A stretch of 37,575 bases of DNA from a virus. Location: the IMG/VR virus record IMGVR_UViG_3300028802_000043, positions 1 through 37,575 of that record. The stretch is one strand, 5' to 3'. The notes under the pieces were generated by a model. The model was not told the origin of the DNA. It worked only from the letters and a program-made list of their open reading frames with translations, and did not search any database. Shown piece by piece: positions 16,443 to 23,666 of the stretch (within the stretch, counting starts at the first letter, position 1; each line of letters opens with the position of its first letter). The position numbers and the translations under genes are program-made.

Positions 16443-18305
16443 CTAACGCGGGATCGGGATGATCCGCAAGTATTCGGCCCCGCCCGGCGTCTTGATCCGC
16501 GCAAGGATCCGCGTCGCCCCGGCTGCGCGAGCAGCCGCCATGCGGTGCCGGCCGTCCGTGAGCTCCAGATAGCCCGGCTCGGCCGATATGCGGATCGGCT
16601 CGAAAGCCTGCCCGGTTTTCGTGCGGGTCTGCCCCGTGGCAATCAGATCGACTTCCGCCGCCGTCGCGCCGGTATAGGCACTGCTGATCGCGGTTAGCTC
16701 GCGCATGCCTTCGCGCAAATACGACAGCTGCGCGTCTGCCAAGCCGGCCTCGATAGGCGCGAGCAGTGCGCGATCGGCTGCGGGGATGCGCGGGCCCACG
16801 CCCTTGCGCGGCTTGCCCATGGCCGCCTTGCGGGGCGGCTCGAGCGGCTTGGCTGCGCGCTTGCGGGCTGGTGTCGGCGTCCCCTTCGGTTTGCGCATGG
16901 GCACGGGCGGCGTGGCACCAGCGACGGGCGGCATACGCACGGACGGTGCTGCCGCAGCCTGCACGGCTCGTGCGTACGCCCCGGCTGCGGTCGCTTCTGC
17001 CGCTTGCGCGGCCTCGAGTTCTGCCTGCGCAGCAGCTGCGGCGGCGCGCTCCGACTTCGCCAGTGCGGCCTTGAGTGCGTTTTCCGCTCGCTTGCGCGTG
17101 ACTTGGGCGGCCGCTTTGCGCTGCAGTGCCTCGGACGCTTGCTGCTGCAGCCGGGCGAACGCCTCGGCCTCGAGCTCGCGATCCGATACGGTCGGCGTGG
17201 GTAGCGCCCCGGACACGGGCGGGGCCGTGGGCGATCGCGGCCGTGTGACTGCGGGCGGGGGCGGCGGCGGGGGCGTGGGGGGCAGTGGTGCGGGCGGCGG
17301 CCGGCTCGACGGGCGTTGCGTGTTGGCGGGCTGCGGTGCGCCCGGGACGGTCACGGTCCGCCCCGGCGTGGGCTGCTGCAGCTCGACGTCTTCGGGCGCG
17401 AGCAAGCCGGCCTCGACGAGCAGATCGTCGACGATCGGGATCGCCACGCACCGGCAGCGGATCGGGTAGCCGGGGTGCGCACGCTCGCCGGTGCGCTCAT
17501 CGCAGAGCGGCGGCTTGCTCCATTCCTGGATCGTGCCGTTGAGCTTGCGATGTCCAAGCCGCTCTTTATTGGGGCCTTCGGCGGGTCGCACGCGTTCGTC
17601 TTGCGACGTCGACCACCGGTAGCGCTTGATCCCGATGTTCGTTTGTCGCAGTTGCGTCAGCTGGCCGTTTAGCTTGCCGATCTGGTCACGCGCGATCAGG
17701 GCCGCGCGTCGATTCGATATGCCGAACTGCGCGACGATTTCGTCTCGCACCTCGAGGTGGTGCTTGCCGGCACGTGCACCGCGCAGGATCACGCCCTTCA
17801 CGGCCTCGAGCTGCTGCGCCGGGATCGACTTGATTAGCGCGGTGTTATCCGAGACGAACAAGTCGATCGCGCCGGCTAGTCCGGTCGTGTTGTCGTGCAG
17901 GTTGATCCGCGCGACTTTTTCGATCTGCTTGCCGAACTCGTCGGCGTGCCACTCCGACACGCGCAAAGCCGTCTGCGTCGCCGTCTGCTCGATTGCGCGA
18001 TCCGGTATCGCCTGCGCCGTGGCGGCGGCCGTGCGTGCGATCGCGCGGTCGATATCGTCGGCAGAGTCGCGGCGTATGACGACCTGTGATTGCTGCTCGT
18101 CGAGCAGCGTGGGCAGCTGCGGCACCAGGTCACGCATGATCACATGCTGCGCGAGCTGCACGAAGTAGCGGATCCTGCGGTGATAAATCAGCACCTCTTT
18201 GTGTGGGTAGCGCGGCCGCGGCGACTTCCGCTTCGCGACTTCGCGCGCGTACTTCTCGCCGCGCGCTGCGGCTTGCGTGCGTAGGGCGCTGATTAGAGCG
18301 TCCAC
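16443..18305 (-). CDS. MuF-type head morphogenesis protein with C-terminal ParB-like domain
   Basis: 620 residues from GTG at 18305, which overlaps the P-loop gene by 13 nt. Residues ~1-60 carry KEVLIYHRRIRYFVQLAQHV. Residues ~186-287 hold the MuF core: RRAALIARDQIGKLNGQLTQ, RYRWSTSQDERVRP and PGYPIRCRC. A proline-rich linker (~320-375), a long Ala-rich helical region (~385-475) and a basic stretch follow. Residues ~510-620 form a separate domain ending in YLELTDGRHRMAAARAAGAT, which resembles ParB/sulfiredoxin-fold proteins (GRHR signature). MuF proteins enter the capsid near the portal, and C-terminal fusions can be delivered cargo. The role of the ParB-like part is unknown. Confidence 0.87.
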   Translation of the reverse strand: MDALISALRTQAAARGEKYAREVAKRKSPRPRYPHKEVLIYHRRIRYFVQLAQHVIMRDLVPQLPTLLDEQQSQVVIRRDSADDIDRAIARTAAATAQAIPDRAIEQTATQTALRVSEWHADEFGKQIEKVARINLHDNTTGLAGAIDLFVSDNTALIKSIPAQQLEAVKGVILRGARAGKHHLEVRDEIVAQFGISNRRAALIARDQIGKLNGQLTQLRQTNIGIKRYRWSTSQDERVRPAEGPNKERLGHRKLNGTIQEWSKPPLCDERTGERAHPGYPIRCRCVAIPIVDDLLVEAGLLAPEDVELQQPTPGRTVTVPGAPQPANTQRPSSRPPPAPLPPTPPPPPPPAVTRPRSPTAPPVSGALPTPTVSDRELEAEAFARLQQQASEALQRKAAAQVTRKRAENALKAALAKSERAAAAAAQAELEAAQAAEATAAGAYARAVQAAAAPSVRMPPVAGATPPVPMRKPKGTPTPARKRAAKPLEPPRKAAMGKPRKGVGPRIPAADRALLAPIEAGLADAQLSYLREGMRELTAISSAYTGATAAEVDLIATGQTRTKTGQAFEPIRISAEPGYLELTDGRHRMAAARAAGATRILARIKTPGGAEYLRIIPIPR

Positions 18306-18700
18306 GCGTGGTGCTCCATGACGACGCCACGCCGCACGAGCTCGGGCGCGATGCCGGCTAGCATCGTGGCGCAGCCGCGTCGCATGCTCTCTTGCCCTGG
18401 TGAGAGCGCGATCCGCGGCTGCTCTAGCACGATGCACCGGTGCACACGCGGCTTGGAGTCAGCCGTGGTCAGGAGTAGCAGCTTGCGTAACGCTCGCACG
18501 ACGGCGACCCCTTCGTAGATCGCGGGCGTCGGGTCGCCGAGCATCAGCCGCGCTAGCGTGTCGCTGACGTTCGACCACCCGAGCGCGATCATGTCGTCGG
18601 CGTGCACGACCGGCAGTGCAAGCGTGCACGCTAGCTCATTGGCAAGCGTGGTCTTGCCAGCGCGGGGGGCGCCGATGATCGCGATCGTGCCCGGCGTCAT
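18293..18700 (-). CDS. P-loop NTPase, small kinase-like protein
   Basis: 135 residues. ATG at 18700 overlaps the upstream stop (ATGA). It begins with a beta strand and a Walker A motif, IAIIGAPRAGKTTLANELA (GAPRAGKTT at residues 10-18), followed by LPVVHADDMIALGW, a D-D site like those in small kinases. The later IYEGVAVVRALRKLLLL and VHRCIVLEQPRIAL fit the strands of the same fold. It is shorter than most nucleotide kinases. Such a gene between portal and MuF genes is not part of any known head assembly pathway. A metabolic role or a role with the MuF cargo are both possible. Confidence 0.78.
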   Translation of the reverse strand: MTPGTIAIIGAPRAGKTTLANELACTLALPVVHADDMIALGWSNVSDTLARLMLGDPTPAIYEGVAVVRALRKLLLLTTADSKPRVHRCIVLEQPRIALSPGQESMRRGCATMLAGIAPELVRRGVVMEHHAWTL

Positions 18701-20040
18701 TTGCGCGCGCGGTTCCATGCGTCTTGCGAACTCGAGGCCCGCCACTGCTTGTGATAGCCGCTTTCACTGCCCGCCTTAGCCTTCGCGGCCTTAGTCGCCT
18801 TGGCTTTCGCGCTGCGCTCCTGCTGCGCTGCGTGCTTGGCGTAAACGCCCGGCTCTAGCCCTAGGTGCAAATTCTCGACTCTTGAGCGCGCCGCACGCAC
18901 TACCTTCGCAGCTGCGTCCCGGCCCCCTTCGCTCTGCGATTGCTGGTGCTGACGTTCGGACGATGCCAACACGTCGATCGCGTCTTCTAGCTTTCTGGCT
19001 CGCTCTTTTTCTTCCTGCGTCAGCGCGCGCTTTATCGGCTGTGCAGTCTCGCGAGCTGCCACTGACTGCGCCCGCGCTTTAGACTTTTCGACTTCGTCTT
19101 CGTATGAGCCGAGCGACGCCGGGCGCGCTTTGGCCTCTGCCATGATCCGGCCTAGCGTGTCACCTTCGCCCGCGCGTTCGCGTGCGGCTCGCGCTTCGTC
19201 CGCTGCAGTCGCCGCTTGCTTTTCGGCGTTCTGCTTCGCTTCGTGGGCTGCGTTTTCCGCTTCGACCTTCCGGACGCGTTCAGCGTCGATCGCCTCTTTT
19301 CGCGCCCGTTCCGGGGCACGCTTGGCTTGCTCGGCAAGCAGCGACTCGTGATGCGCTGTAACTTCGGCCCGGTTGCGGTGACTCAGCGTGCCCGGAATTT
19401 GCGCCTCACGCATATCGCGGTGACTCTTAGAGAGTGCCTGATCGACTTCCCAATCGGCCTTGCGCTCGTGACCGGTGCGGCCCGTTGGTGCGGCTGCGGC
19501 AGGTCGCAACGATGCCGCCGCAGTCGTGCCAGCGTGCGGCGCTGCAGCCGGCGGCGGCGTCGACTTCCGCCCCGCCACACGCGCGGCATGCTCGGCTAGA
19601 CCTTTCTGCGCGGCGGCATGCACGAGTGCCTTGTTCGCGATGCCTACGGCCGTCCCGCCCCCCACGGCCTTGGCGAGCCGGTATGCGCCCGGCTGCTTGG
19701 GGGCCTTCGTGAATAGCGTCTGCTGCGTCCCCTGCGCGAGCCGCGCCGAGGCGCGCTGCACCTTCAGGTGTGCGCGGTGCTCGATCTCGCGGATCGCCCT
19801 GACTTGCTTTTCGGTCGCGCCCGACTTGATCGCACGCTCCACACTCGCATTGGTGAAGCTGCGGGCGGCCGCGCGACGCTCTTTAGCCTTGCTCGGGCCG
19901 CCGCCGCCGCCCCCGCTCGAGGTGAACTGACCGCCGCCGTGGCGTCCGGCCGGCACACGGGCTTGCGCGTCGTAGCGATCGGCGATCAGCGCGGCGAGCC
20001 GGGCTGCGAACTGGGCGTCGTGGCGGCGGGTGAGGGCCAT
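18697..20040 (-). CDS. Ala/Lys/Glu-rich helical head-module protein of unknown function
   Basis: 447 residues, ATG at 20040. Residues ~25-45 read RYDAQARVPAGRHGGGQFTS, a motif (RVP-x-G ... GGQF) that recurs in phage head-associated and effector-like proteins. It is followed by a Gly run and then ~390 residues that are nearly all charged helix (AENAAHEAKQNAEKQAATAA, EVEKSKARAQSVAARETAQP). A small Gly-rich patch (LAKAVGGGTAVGIANKALV) could be membrane-active. The composition and location fit an internal head or ejection protein or a scaffold, but none can be named. It is translationally coupled to the P-loop gene. Confidence 0.78.
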   Translation of the reverse strand: MALTRRHDAQFAARLAALIADRYDAQARVPAGRHGGGQFTSSGGGGGGPSKAKERRAAARSFTNASVERAIKSGATEKQVRAIREIEHRAHLKVQRASARLAQGTQQTLFTKAPKQPGAYRLAKAVGGGTAVGIANKALVHAAAQKGLAEHAARVAGRKSTPPPAAAPHAGTTAAASLRPAAAAPTGRTGHERKADWEVDQALSKSHRDMREAQIPGTLSHRNRAEVTAHHESLLAEQAKRAPERARKEAIDAERVRKVEAENAAHEAKQNAEKQAATAADEARAARERAGEGDTLGRIMAEAKARPASLGSYEDEVEKSKARAQSVAARETAQPIKRALTQEEKERARKLEDAIDVLASSERQHQQSQSEGGRDAAAKVVRAARSRVENLHLGLEPGVYAKHAAQQERSAKAKATKAAKAKAGSESGYHKQWRASSSQDAWNRARK

Positions 20041-20151
20041 GACGCCCGTGATACGCCCCCACATGCACGGCAGTCAATGTGCCGCCGTGCTCATGTGCTC
20101 ATGTGTGCGGGTGCTCATTGGCACGGGTGCCGCCGTGCCGCCGTGTACCCG
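20041..20151 (-). repeat. GTGC/GCAC word-repeat region B
   Basis: The 111-nt gap between the Cys-rich small gene and the 447-residue gene contains ACATGCACGG, TGTGCCGCCGTGCTCATG, TGCTCATGTGTGCGGGTGC and CATTGGCACGGGTGCCGCCG. These words overlap strongly with those of regions A, C and F, with GTGC/GCAC about every 9 nt. It lies directly upstream of a gene start. Confidence 0.7.
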
Positions 20152-20409
20152 TCAGTCGTCGTTAGCCGCCCGGCGTCGGGCGTGGGAGGCCCGCGATCGG
20201 GCGTTGTTCGCGTCCCGGTGCAACTGGCACCGCGTCATGCCGGGCACGGCTGCGCCGTCGCAGTCGAGGCATTCGCCCCGATCGGCCTTGGCGCGGTGTA
20301 GCTCCTGCACCTTGACGCGCCGGGCGGCAGCACACCGCAAGCACCGGTTGCGCCGCTTGCGGCACACGATGCAGCGGTAGCCGTCGAGCTGTGATCCTTG
20401 TCCTGACAT
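20152..20409 (-). CDS. Small Cys-rich (zinc-finger-like) protein
   Basis: 85 residues, ATG at 20409 (MSGQGSQLDGYRCIVCRKRR). It has three Cys-containing knuckles, CIVC, CLRC and CLDC, plus a late Cys/His pair (TRCQLH), then an Arg/Ala-rich tail. The pattern suggests one or two zinc-binding knuckles and nucleic-acid binding. Small proteins of this kind are common in phage operons and have no fixed role. The 49-70 nt spaces around it hold no further gene. Confidence 0.68.
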   Translation of the reverse strand: MSGQGSQLDGYRCIVCRKRRNRCLRCAAARRVKVQELHRAKADRGECLDCDGAAVPGMTRCQLHRDANNARSRASHARRRAANDD

Positions 20410-20479
20410 TCGGCGATCCTCCAAACGCAAACCGCCCGGCTTGTGACCGGGCGGCGTGTGGTGTCAGTCGTGGCTGCGG

Positions 20480-20674
20480 TTACTTGTTCCAAGCCGCCGC
20501 GGGGTTACGCCAGCACGGCATCTCAGCGGCCGGAAACGCCCGCATAATCTGTCGAGCGTGCTCTGCATCCACACATGCCACCGTCGACCAGCCGCCGTCC
20601 GCATCGCCGCTAGCCTTGATCTTGAGAGTGCGGCCCGCTGCGACTCGTACCGGAAGCGTTACTGCTTTGCTCAT
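20480..20674 (-). CDS. Small protein of unknown function
   Basis: 64 residues, ATG at 20674. The sequence has a beta N-terminus (VTLPVRVAAGRTLKIKAS) and a helical C-terminus (VACVDAEHARQIMRAFPAAE) that looks like a compact alpha/beta fold. The ribosome binding site is weak. It is kept because the protein has balanced composition and the space fits a gene between portal and Cys-rich protein. The function is not recognised. Confidence 0.55.
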   Translation of the reverse strand: MSKAVTLPVRVAAGRTLKIKASGDADGGWSTVACVDAEHARQIMRAFPAAEMPCWRNPAAAWNK

Positions 20675-20746
20675 GTTCTAAGCATGGCCGCCCGCGGCGC
20701 TTTCGTCAATGGGGCCGCCGCCGTCTTTTCCCGGCGTGCAGTGTGG

Positions 20747-22180
20747 TTATACGTCCGACTGCGGCGGCGGCTCGGCGTCGGGATCCGCATTCGGATCGGG
20801 CGGCTGCGGCGGATTCAGCAACGCCTCGGCGTGCACGTCCGCTTGTTCCTCCTGCAGCTGCTTGCGTTGCTCGACGTCGATCACGGGGAAGTCAGGAGCC
20901 AGCCCGATCGCGGCCTCCGACTCGGTCACGATCTGCGCGCCGACCAGCGCTACATACGTGTCGGCCTTGACCTTGTTCGTGTCCGCGAGCTCTTTATCCG
21001 TGGGCTGCCACAGAGGGTGAAATTCAATGCACCAGCGCTCGGGTAGCTTGCCGCGTGTCGGGCCATCCTTCGCGAGAAACATCAGCGTCAGCAATCGCAT
21101 CAGCCGTGGCTCAAGCACGTCTGTCTGCGCGTCCGCTACCGTGTCGTACCATCCGCGAATGTCGCTTTCGCCGGTCGCATTGAGGCCCGCGGGGCTGCGG
21201 CCGTAAAGCAGCGTGACGGGCATTTCGGCGGCTGACGCAACGCGCGTCATGAGCTTGTCCAGCACTTCGGGCAGCCCAGCGAACGAAGTAGCGATCCGCT
21301 CGAATGACTCTTTTTCAGCGTCGACCAGGATCGCGCGCGCGGTCGAGCGGCCCATGTCGAGCGCTTGCATACGCGCCGTCAACACCTCGGATCGACCGGC
21401 TGCGATCAGGTCGATCAAGTTTTGGATCTTGAAAACGCCTTGCGCGGCATCGGTCATCAAGTGCGCCGTCGACTGCCAACCCGTCGCCGACTGCTGCAGC
21501 GCGGAATACACAGACTGCAAGACCGAATCATCCCACTCGTTCGTGCTGGGCTGCGTGGTGCGGGCCGTGAGCACGCCGTCGAACAAGATCAAGCGGCTCA
21601 CGTGCACGTCGACGCTCAAGCCAATCCGGCTGATGCCGCTGATCACGCCGCTCTGATAGATCGTGATCACCTCGGGCTTGCCGTAGTCGGGCTTGGTCAC
21701 GTCGACGAATCGCGACTTGACCACCAGCTGCGGCCGCTTGATCACGTTGACGAATGAGACGGATCGGATCGCCGCTTCGTTCAGCGGCTCGTGTGGCTCG
21801 CGGCCGTCGTCTGCGCCGACGAAAAGCCCCGACCCGCCGCCGTATAGCCGGGCCCATGTCCAGCCGTCACGTAGCGCCGTGTCCGCCCCGATCTTGCGTA
21901 GCGCGTCGTGGAGCTCGCGCTCGACGTCCGCGCCGCTGTCGTCGTCGTCTTCGGCCTCGAGCTCGACACGAAACCCGCGGCGCATGGCCTCACGCGGCAG
22001 CTTGGACACGATGCGCCTAGCCGTGTCGTCTTCATTGAAGAGAGTTTCAAGCGAGCCGTCGCCGAGCTTTTCGCCGGGCGTGACTTTGGCGTAGGTGAGC
22101 TTATCGCGGGCCGTGCCGAGGCCCGTCACGACGTTCATCCACCCGTCGAGCCGATCGACCGTGCCGCCGTCGCTGCTCAT
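20747..22180 (-). CDS. Portal protein (DUF1073/Phage_portal family)
   Basis: 477 residues from ATG at 22180 (MSSDGGTVDRLDGWMNVVTG). The frame is open upstream through repeat DNA, which is unlikely to be coding. It shows the DUF1073 portal pattern: NEDDTARRIVSKLPREAMRR (residues ~48-67), RDGWTWARLYGGGSGLFVGA and VHVSRLILFDG. The late stretch EMPVTLLYGRSPAGLNATGE, then DIRGWYDTVADAQTDVLEPR, is strongly typical of this family. The portal forms the dodecameric ring through which DNA is packaged and to which MuF and adaptor proteins bind. The acidic Pro-rich C-terminus is variable. Confidence 0.9.
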   Translation of the reverse strand: MSSDGGTVDRLDGWMNVVTGLGTARDKLTYAKVTPGEKLGDGSLETLFNEDDTARRIVSKLPREAMRRGFRVELEAEDDDDSGADVERELHDALRKIGADTALRDGWTWARLYGGGSGLFVGADDGREPHEPLNEAAIRSVSFVNVIKRPQLVVKSRFVDVTKPDYGKPEVITIYQSGVISGISRIGLSVDVHVSRLILFDGVLTARTTQPSTNEWDDSVLQSVYSALQQSATGWQSTAHLMTDAAQGVFKIQNLIDLIAAGRSEVLTARMQALDMGRSTARAILVDAEKESFERIATSFAGLPEVLDKLMTRVASAAEMPVTLLYGRSPAGLNATGESDIRGWYDTVADAQTDVLEPRLMRLLTLMFLAKDGPTRGKLPERWCIEFHPLWQPTDKELADTNKVKADTYVALVGAQIVTESEAAIGLAPDFPVIDVEQRKQLQEEQADVHAEALLNPPQPPDPNADPDAEPPPQSDV

Positions 22181-22238
22181 GTGCTCATGTCTCCGCGTGC
22201 AAGCGTGCCAATGTGCAAGCTTGCACGCCTGCACGGTA
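22181..22238 (-). repeat. GTGC/GCAC word-repeat region C
   Basis: The 58-nt gap directly upstream of the portal ATG contains GTGCTCATG, CGTGCAAGCGTGCCAATG and TGCAAGCTTGCACGCCTGC. TGCAAGCTTGCA is a perfect 12-bp palindrome. GTGCAAGCGTGCC is the reverse complement of GGCACGCTTGCAC in regions A and D2. No separate promoter can be recognised. Confidence 0.75.
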
Positions 22239-22832
22239 TCACGGACGGGCGGCCGTCGCTGCTAGGTCCACAAGCCAGCGTGCGAGCTCGAGCGGCGTGC
22301 GGCGGCGTTGCCTGACCGAGCAGACCTTGATGCCGGGCGGCACGGTTTGCCCGCCCTTGTTGCCCCTGCGGCCTCGACGACCGGACGCCCAATGCGTGGG
22401 CTCGCCACCCGTGCGACGGCTCGACTCGACCAAGCGCCGATCGATGCCGACGAAATACAGCCACGTACGCTTGCGCGCCACGTGCCCCCACGACACCTGA
22501 TCGATCGCGATCGCGTAGCCGCCCCACGCATCGGGCAGACCTTCCGGTAGCGGCAACCTGCAACGCGTCCACAGTTGCGATTGCGCGGGGTGCTCGAGGA
22601 TCCCGCCGCACTGCCGTACCTGGTGCACGGCTCGCACCGCGCAAAACGGATCATCACCGCGCGACAAGTGCCGCAGCCGCCCCCACGGCCCGCACGGCGG
22701 ATGCGCGACCACGGGCAGCGGGCCACGGTAGCCGCACGCGTCGCGCTCCGCGGGCCAGCTGTCCACGTCAGGCATGCGGGCATAGACGCCGCGCGGATCG
22801 GTGTAGAGCACCGCTACGCGTGCAGCTGTCAT
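22239..22832 (-). CDS. Conserved phage protein with HPPC motif (possible DNA-modification relative)
   Basis: 197 residues from ATG at 22832 (MTAARVAVLYTDPRGVYARM). The central segment LPVVAHPPCGPWGRLRHLSR (PPC at residues 45-47), CGGILEHPAQSQLW and VSWGHVARKRTWLYFVGID recurs in many phage genomes. The PPC-x-x-W/F pattern resembles the catalytic loop of cytosine-C5 methyltransferases, but a recognisable SAM-binding FxGxG motif is missing. A derived methyltransferase-like fold or a DNA-binding role are open possibilities. The 134-nt stretch upstream (22833-22966) holds no gene and only a partial repeat. Confidence 0.75.
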   Translation of the reverse strand: MTAARVAVLYTDPRGVYARMPDVDSWPAERDACGYRGPLPVVAHPPCGPWGRLRHLSRGDDPFCAVRAVHQVRQCGGILEHPAQSQLWTRCRLPLPEGLPDAWGGYAIAIDQVSWGHVARKRTWLYFVGIDRRLVESSRRTGGEPTHWASGRRGRRGNKGGQTVPPGIKVCSVRQRRRTPLELARWLVDLAATAARP

Positions 22833-22966
22833 AGCGCCGGCTCTAAGGCTGGCCGGCCCGCCCCGCTGTCTACGCCGGGCACTGCTGATCTTCCCGACGC
22901 TGGGCAGGAGCACAGAGGACCGCTAACACAGGTCGTGCTGCTCATTGGCGCGGCTTCCCTTCCAAG
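22833..22966. other. Short intergenic stretch with partial word repeat
   Basis: 134 nt between the Acb2-like and HPPC genes. The only notable element is CGTGCTGCTCATTGGCGC (22934-22951), which resembles GTGCTCATTGGCAC in region B. No ORF or hairpin of note was seen. Confidence 0.4.
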
Positions 22967-23242
22967 TCACTTCCCGAGCGCAGCCCGCACCGCTGCGTCT
23001 TTCCCCTCGAGCAGCTTGCGGAGCGCGACCGTGCGCTCTGCGCAGCGCGGCAAGTGGTCAACGATGAACTCGGCCAACACCGCGAACTGCGCCGACACCG
23101 TGCGCAGTGGGGGCGGCAGATGGCTGTAGCTGAAATACTGCAGGATCGGCTCGTAAGCTGCGGCGGGCGGTTCGGGGGGCGCGTAGGGCAGCGCTCCGAC
23201 GTCGGCGCCCGTGATCGTCTGTAGCTCTTTTTCGTCTGACAT
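22967..23242 (-). CDS. Acb2/Tad1-type hairpin protein, candidate anti-CBASS/anti-Thoeris sponge
   Basis: 91 residues, ATG at 23242 preceded by AAAGGA. After a disordered N-terminus (1-30) the protein reads EPILQYFSYSHLPPPLRTVS (31-50), then FAVLAEFIVDHLP and ERTVALRKLLEGKDAAVRAA (69-88). This two-helix pattern, with HLP, S-x-x-F, LP-x(3)-ERT-x-AL-x-KL-x-E-x-KD, is the Acb2/Tad1 hairpin family (former DUF7681). Characterised members are hexameric proteins that bind cyclic oligonucleotides or gcADPR and so silence CBASS or Thoeris defence. Identity rests on motif recall. Ligand specificity cannot be read from the sequence. Confidence 0.8.
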   Translation of the reverse strand: MSDEKELQTITGADVGALPYAPPEPPAAAYEPILQYFSYSHLPPPLRTVSAQFAVLAEFIVDHLPRCAERTVALRKLLEGKDAAVRAALGK

Positions 23243-23306
23243 ACGGTGTCCTTTGCTCATGTTTACGGGTGCACTCCGGCACGCTTGCACACTGGCACGT
23301 GTGCAG
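23243..23306 (-). repeat. GTGC/GCAC word-repeat region D2
   Basis: 64 nt upstream of the Acb2-like gene, containing GCTCATG, GGGTGCACTCCGGCACGCTTG and GCACACTGGCACGTGTGCAG. GCACGCTTGCAC (23279-23290) is identical to copies in regions A and F. The ribosome binding site AAAGGA lies at the gene-proximal end, so the repeat ends just before it. Confidence 0.75.
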
Positions 23307-23666
23307 TCACCGCCCGTCTAGGTGCTCGCGCGCGTACTTGTCCAGCTCGTCGCGCAGCGCCTCGGACATCTTGGTCGAGTCAATCTGTATCGGCTTGTTG
23401 CACGCGTTCGACGGGCTGCGCGCCCGCTCGATCAGCCCGAACAAGTCGCCGTTGCTAAACTCGCTGGGCGCGTACTTTAGGAGGCAATACAGCAGCACGC
23501 GCGCCCGCTCGTCGTCGGGCAGCGGCTCGAGTGCCTCAACCAGCGGGGCGAACTCTTCTATGCGTGGCCACGGCGTAAGCTCCTGCAGATCCTTCCCATC
23601 GCCCGGCATCGCAACCGGCTCACCTCCGAGCGCTTCGCACATTTGTTTGTGTGTGTGGACCGTCAT
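23307..23666 (-). CDS. Unknown protein downstream of terminase
   Basis: 119 residues. ATG at 23666 overlaps the terminase stop (ATGA), implying coupled translation. It is acidic and helical (WPRIEEFAPLVEALEPLPDD, ERARVLLYCLLKYAPSEFSN), with a predicted helix at the end (MSEALRDELDKYAREHL). No domain was recognised. The pairing with TerL suggests a packaging-related or small regulatory role, but this is only contextual. Confidence 0.7.
   Translation of the reverse strand: MTVHTHKQMCEALGGEPVAMPGDGKDLQELTPWPRIEEFAPLVEALEPLPDDERARVLLYCLLKYAPSEFSNGDLFGLIERARSPSNACNKPIQIDSTKMSEALRDELDKYAREHLDGR

Noticed and set aside
16090-17451. 453-codon minus-strand open frame antiparallel in phase to the MuF and DUF2213 genes
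   Set aside because: It is a shadow frame in GC-rich DNA. The product is almost only Arg/Ala/Gly/His and it overlaps two recognised proteins.
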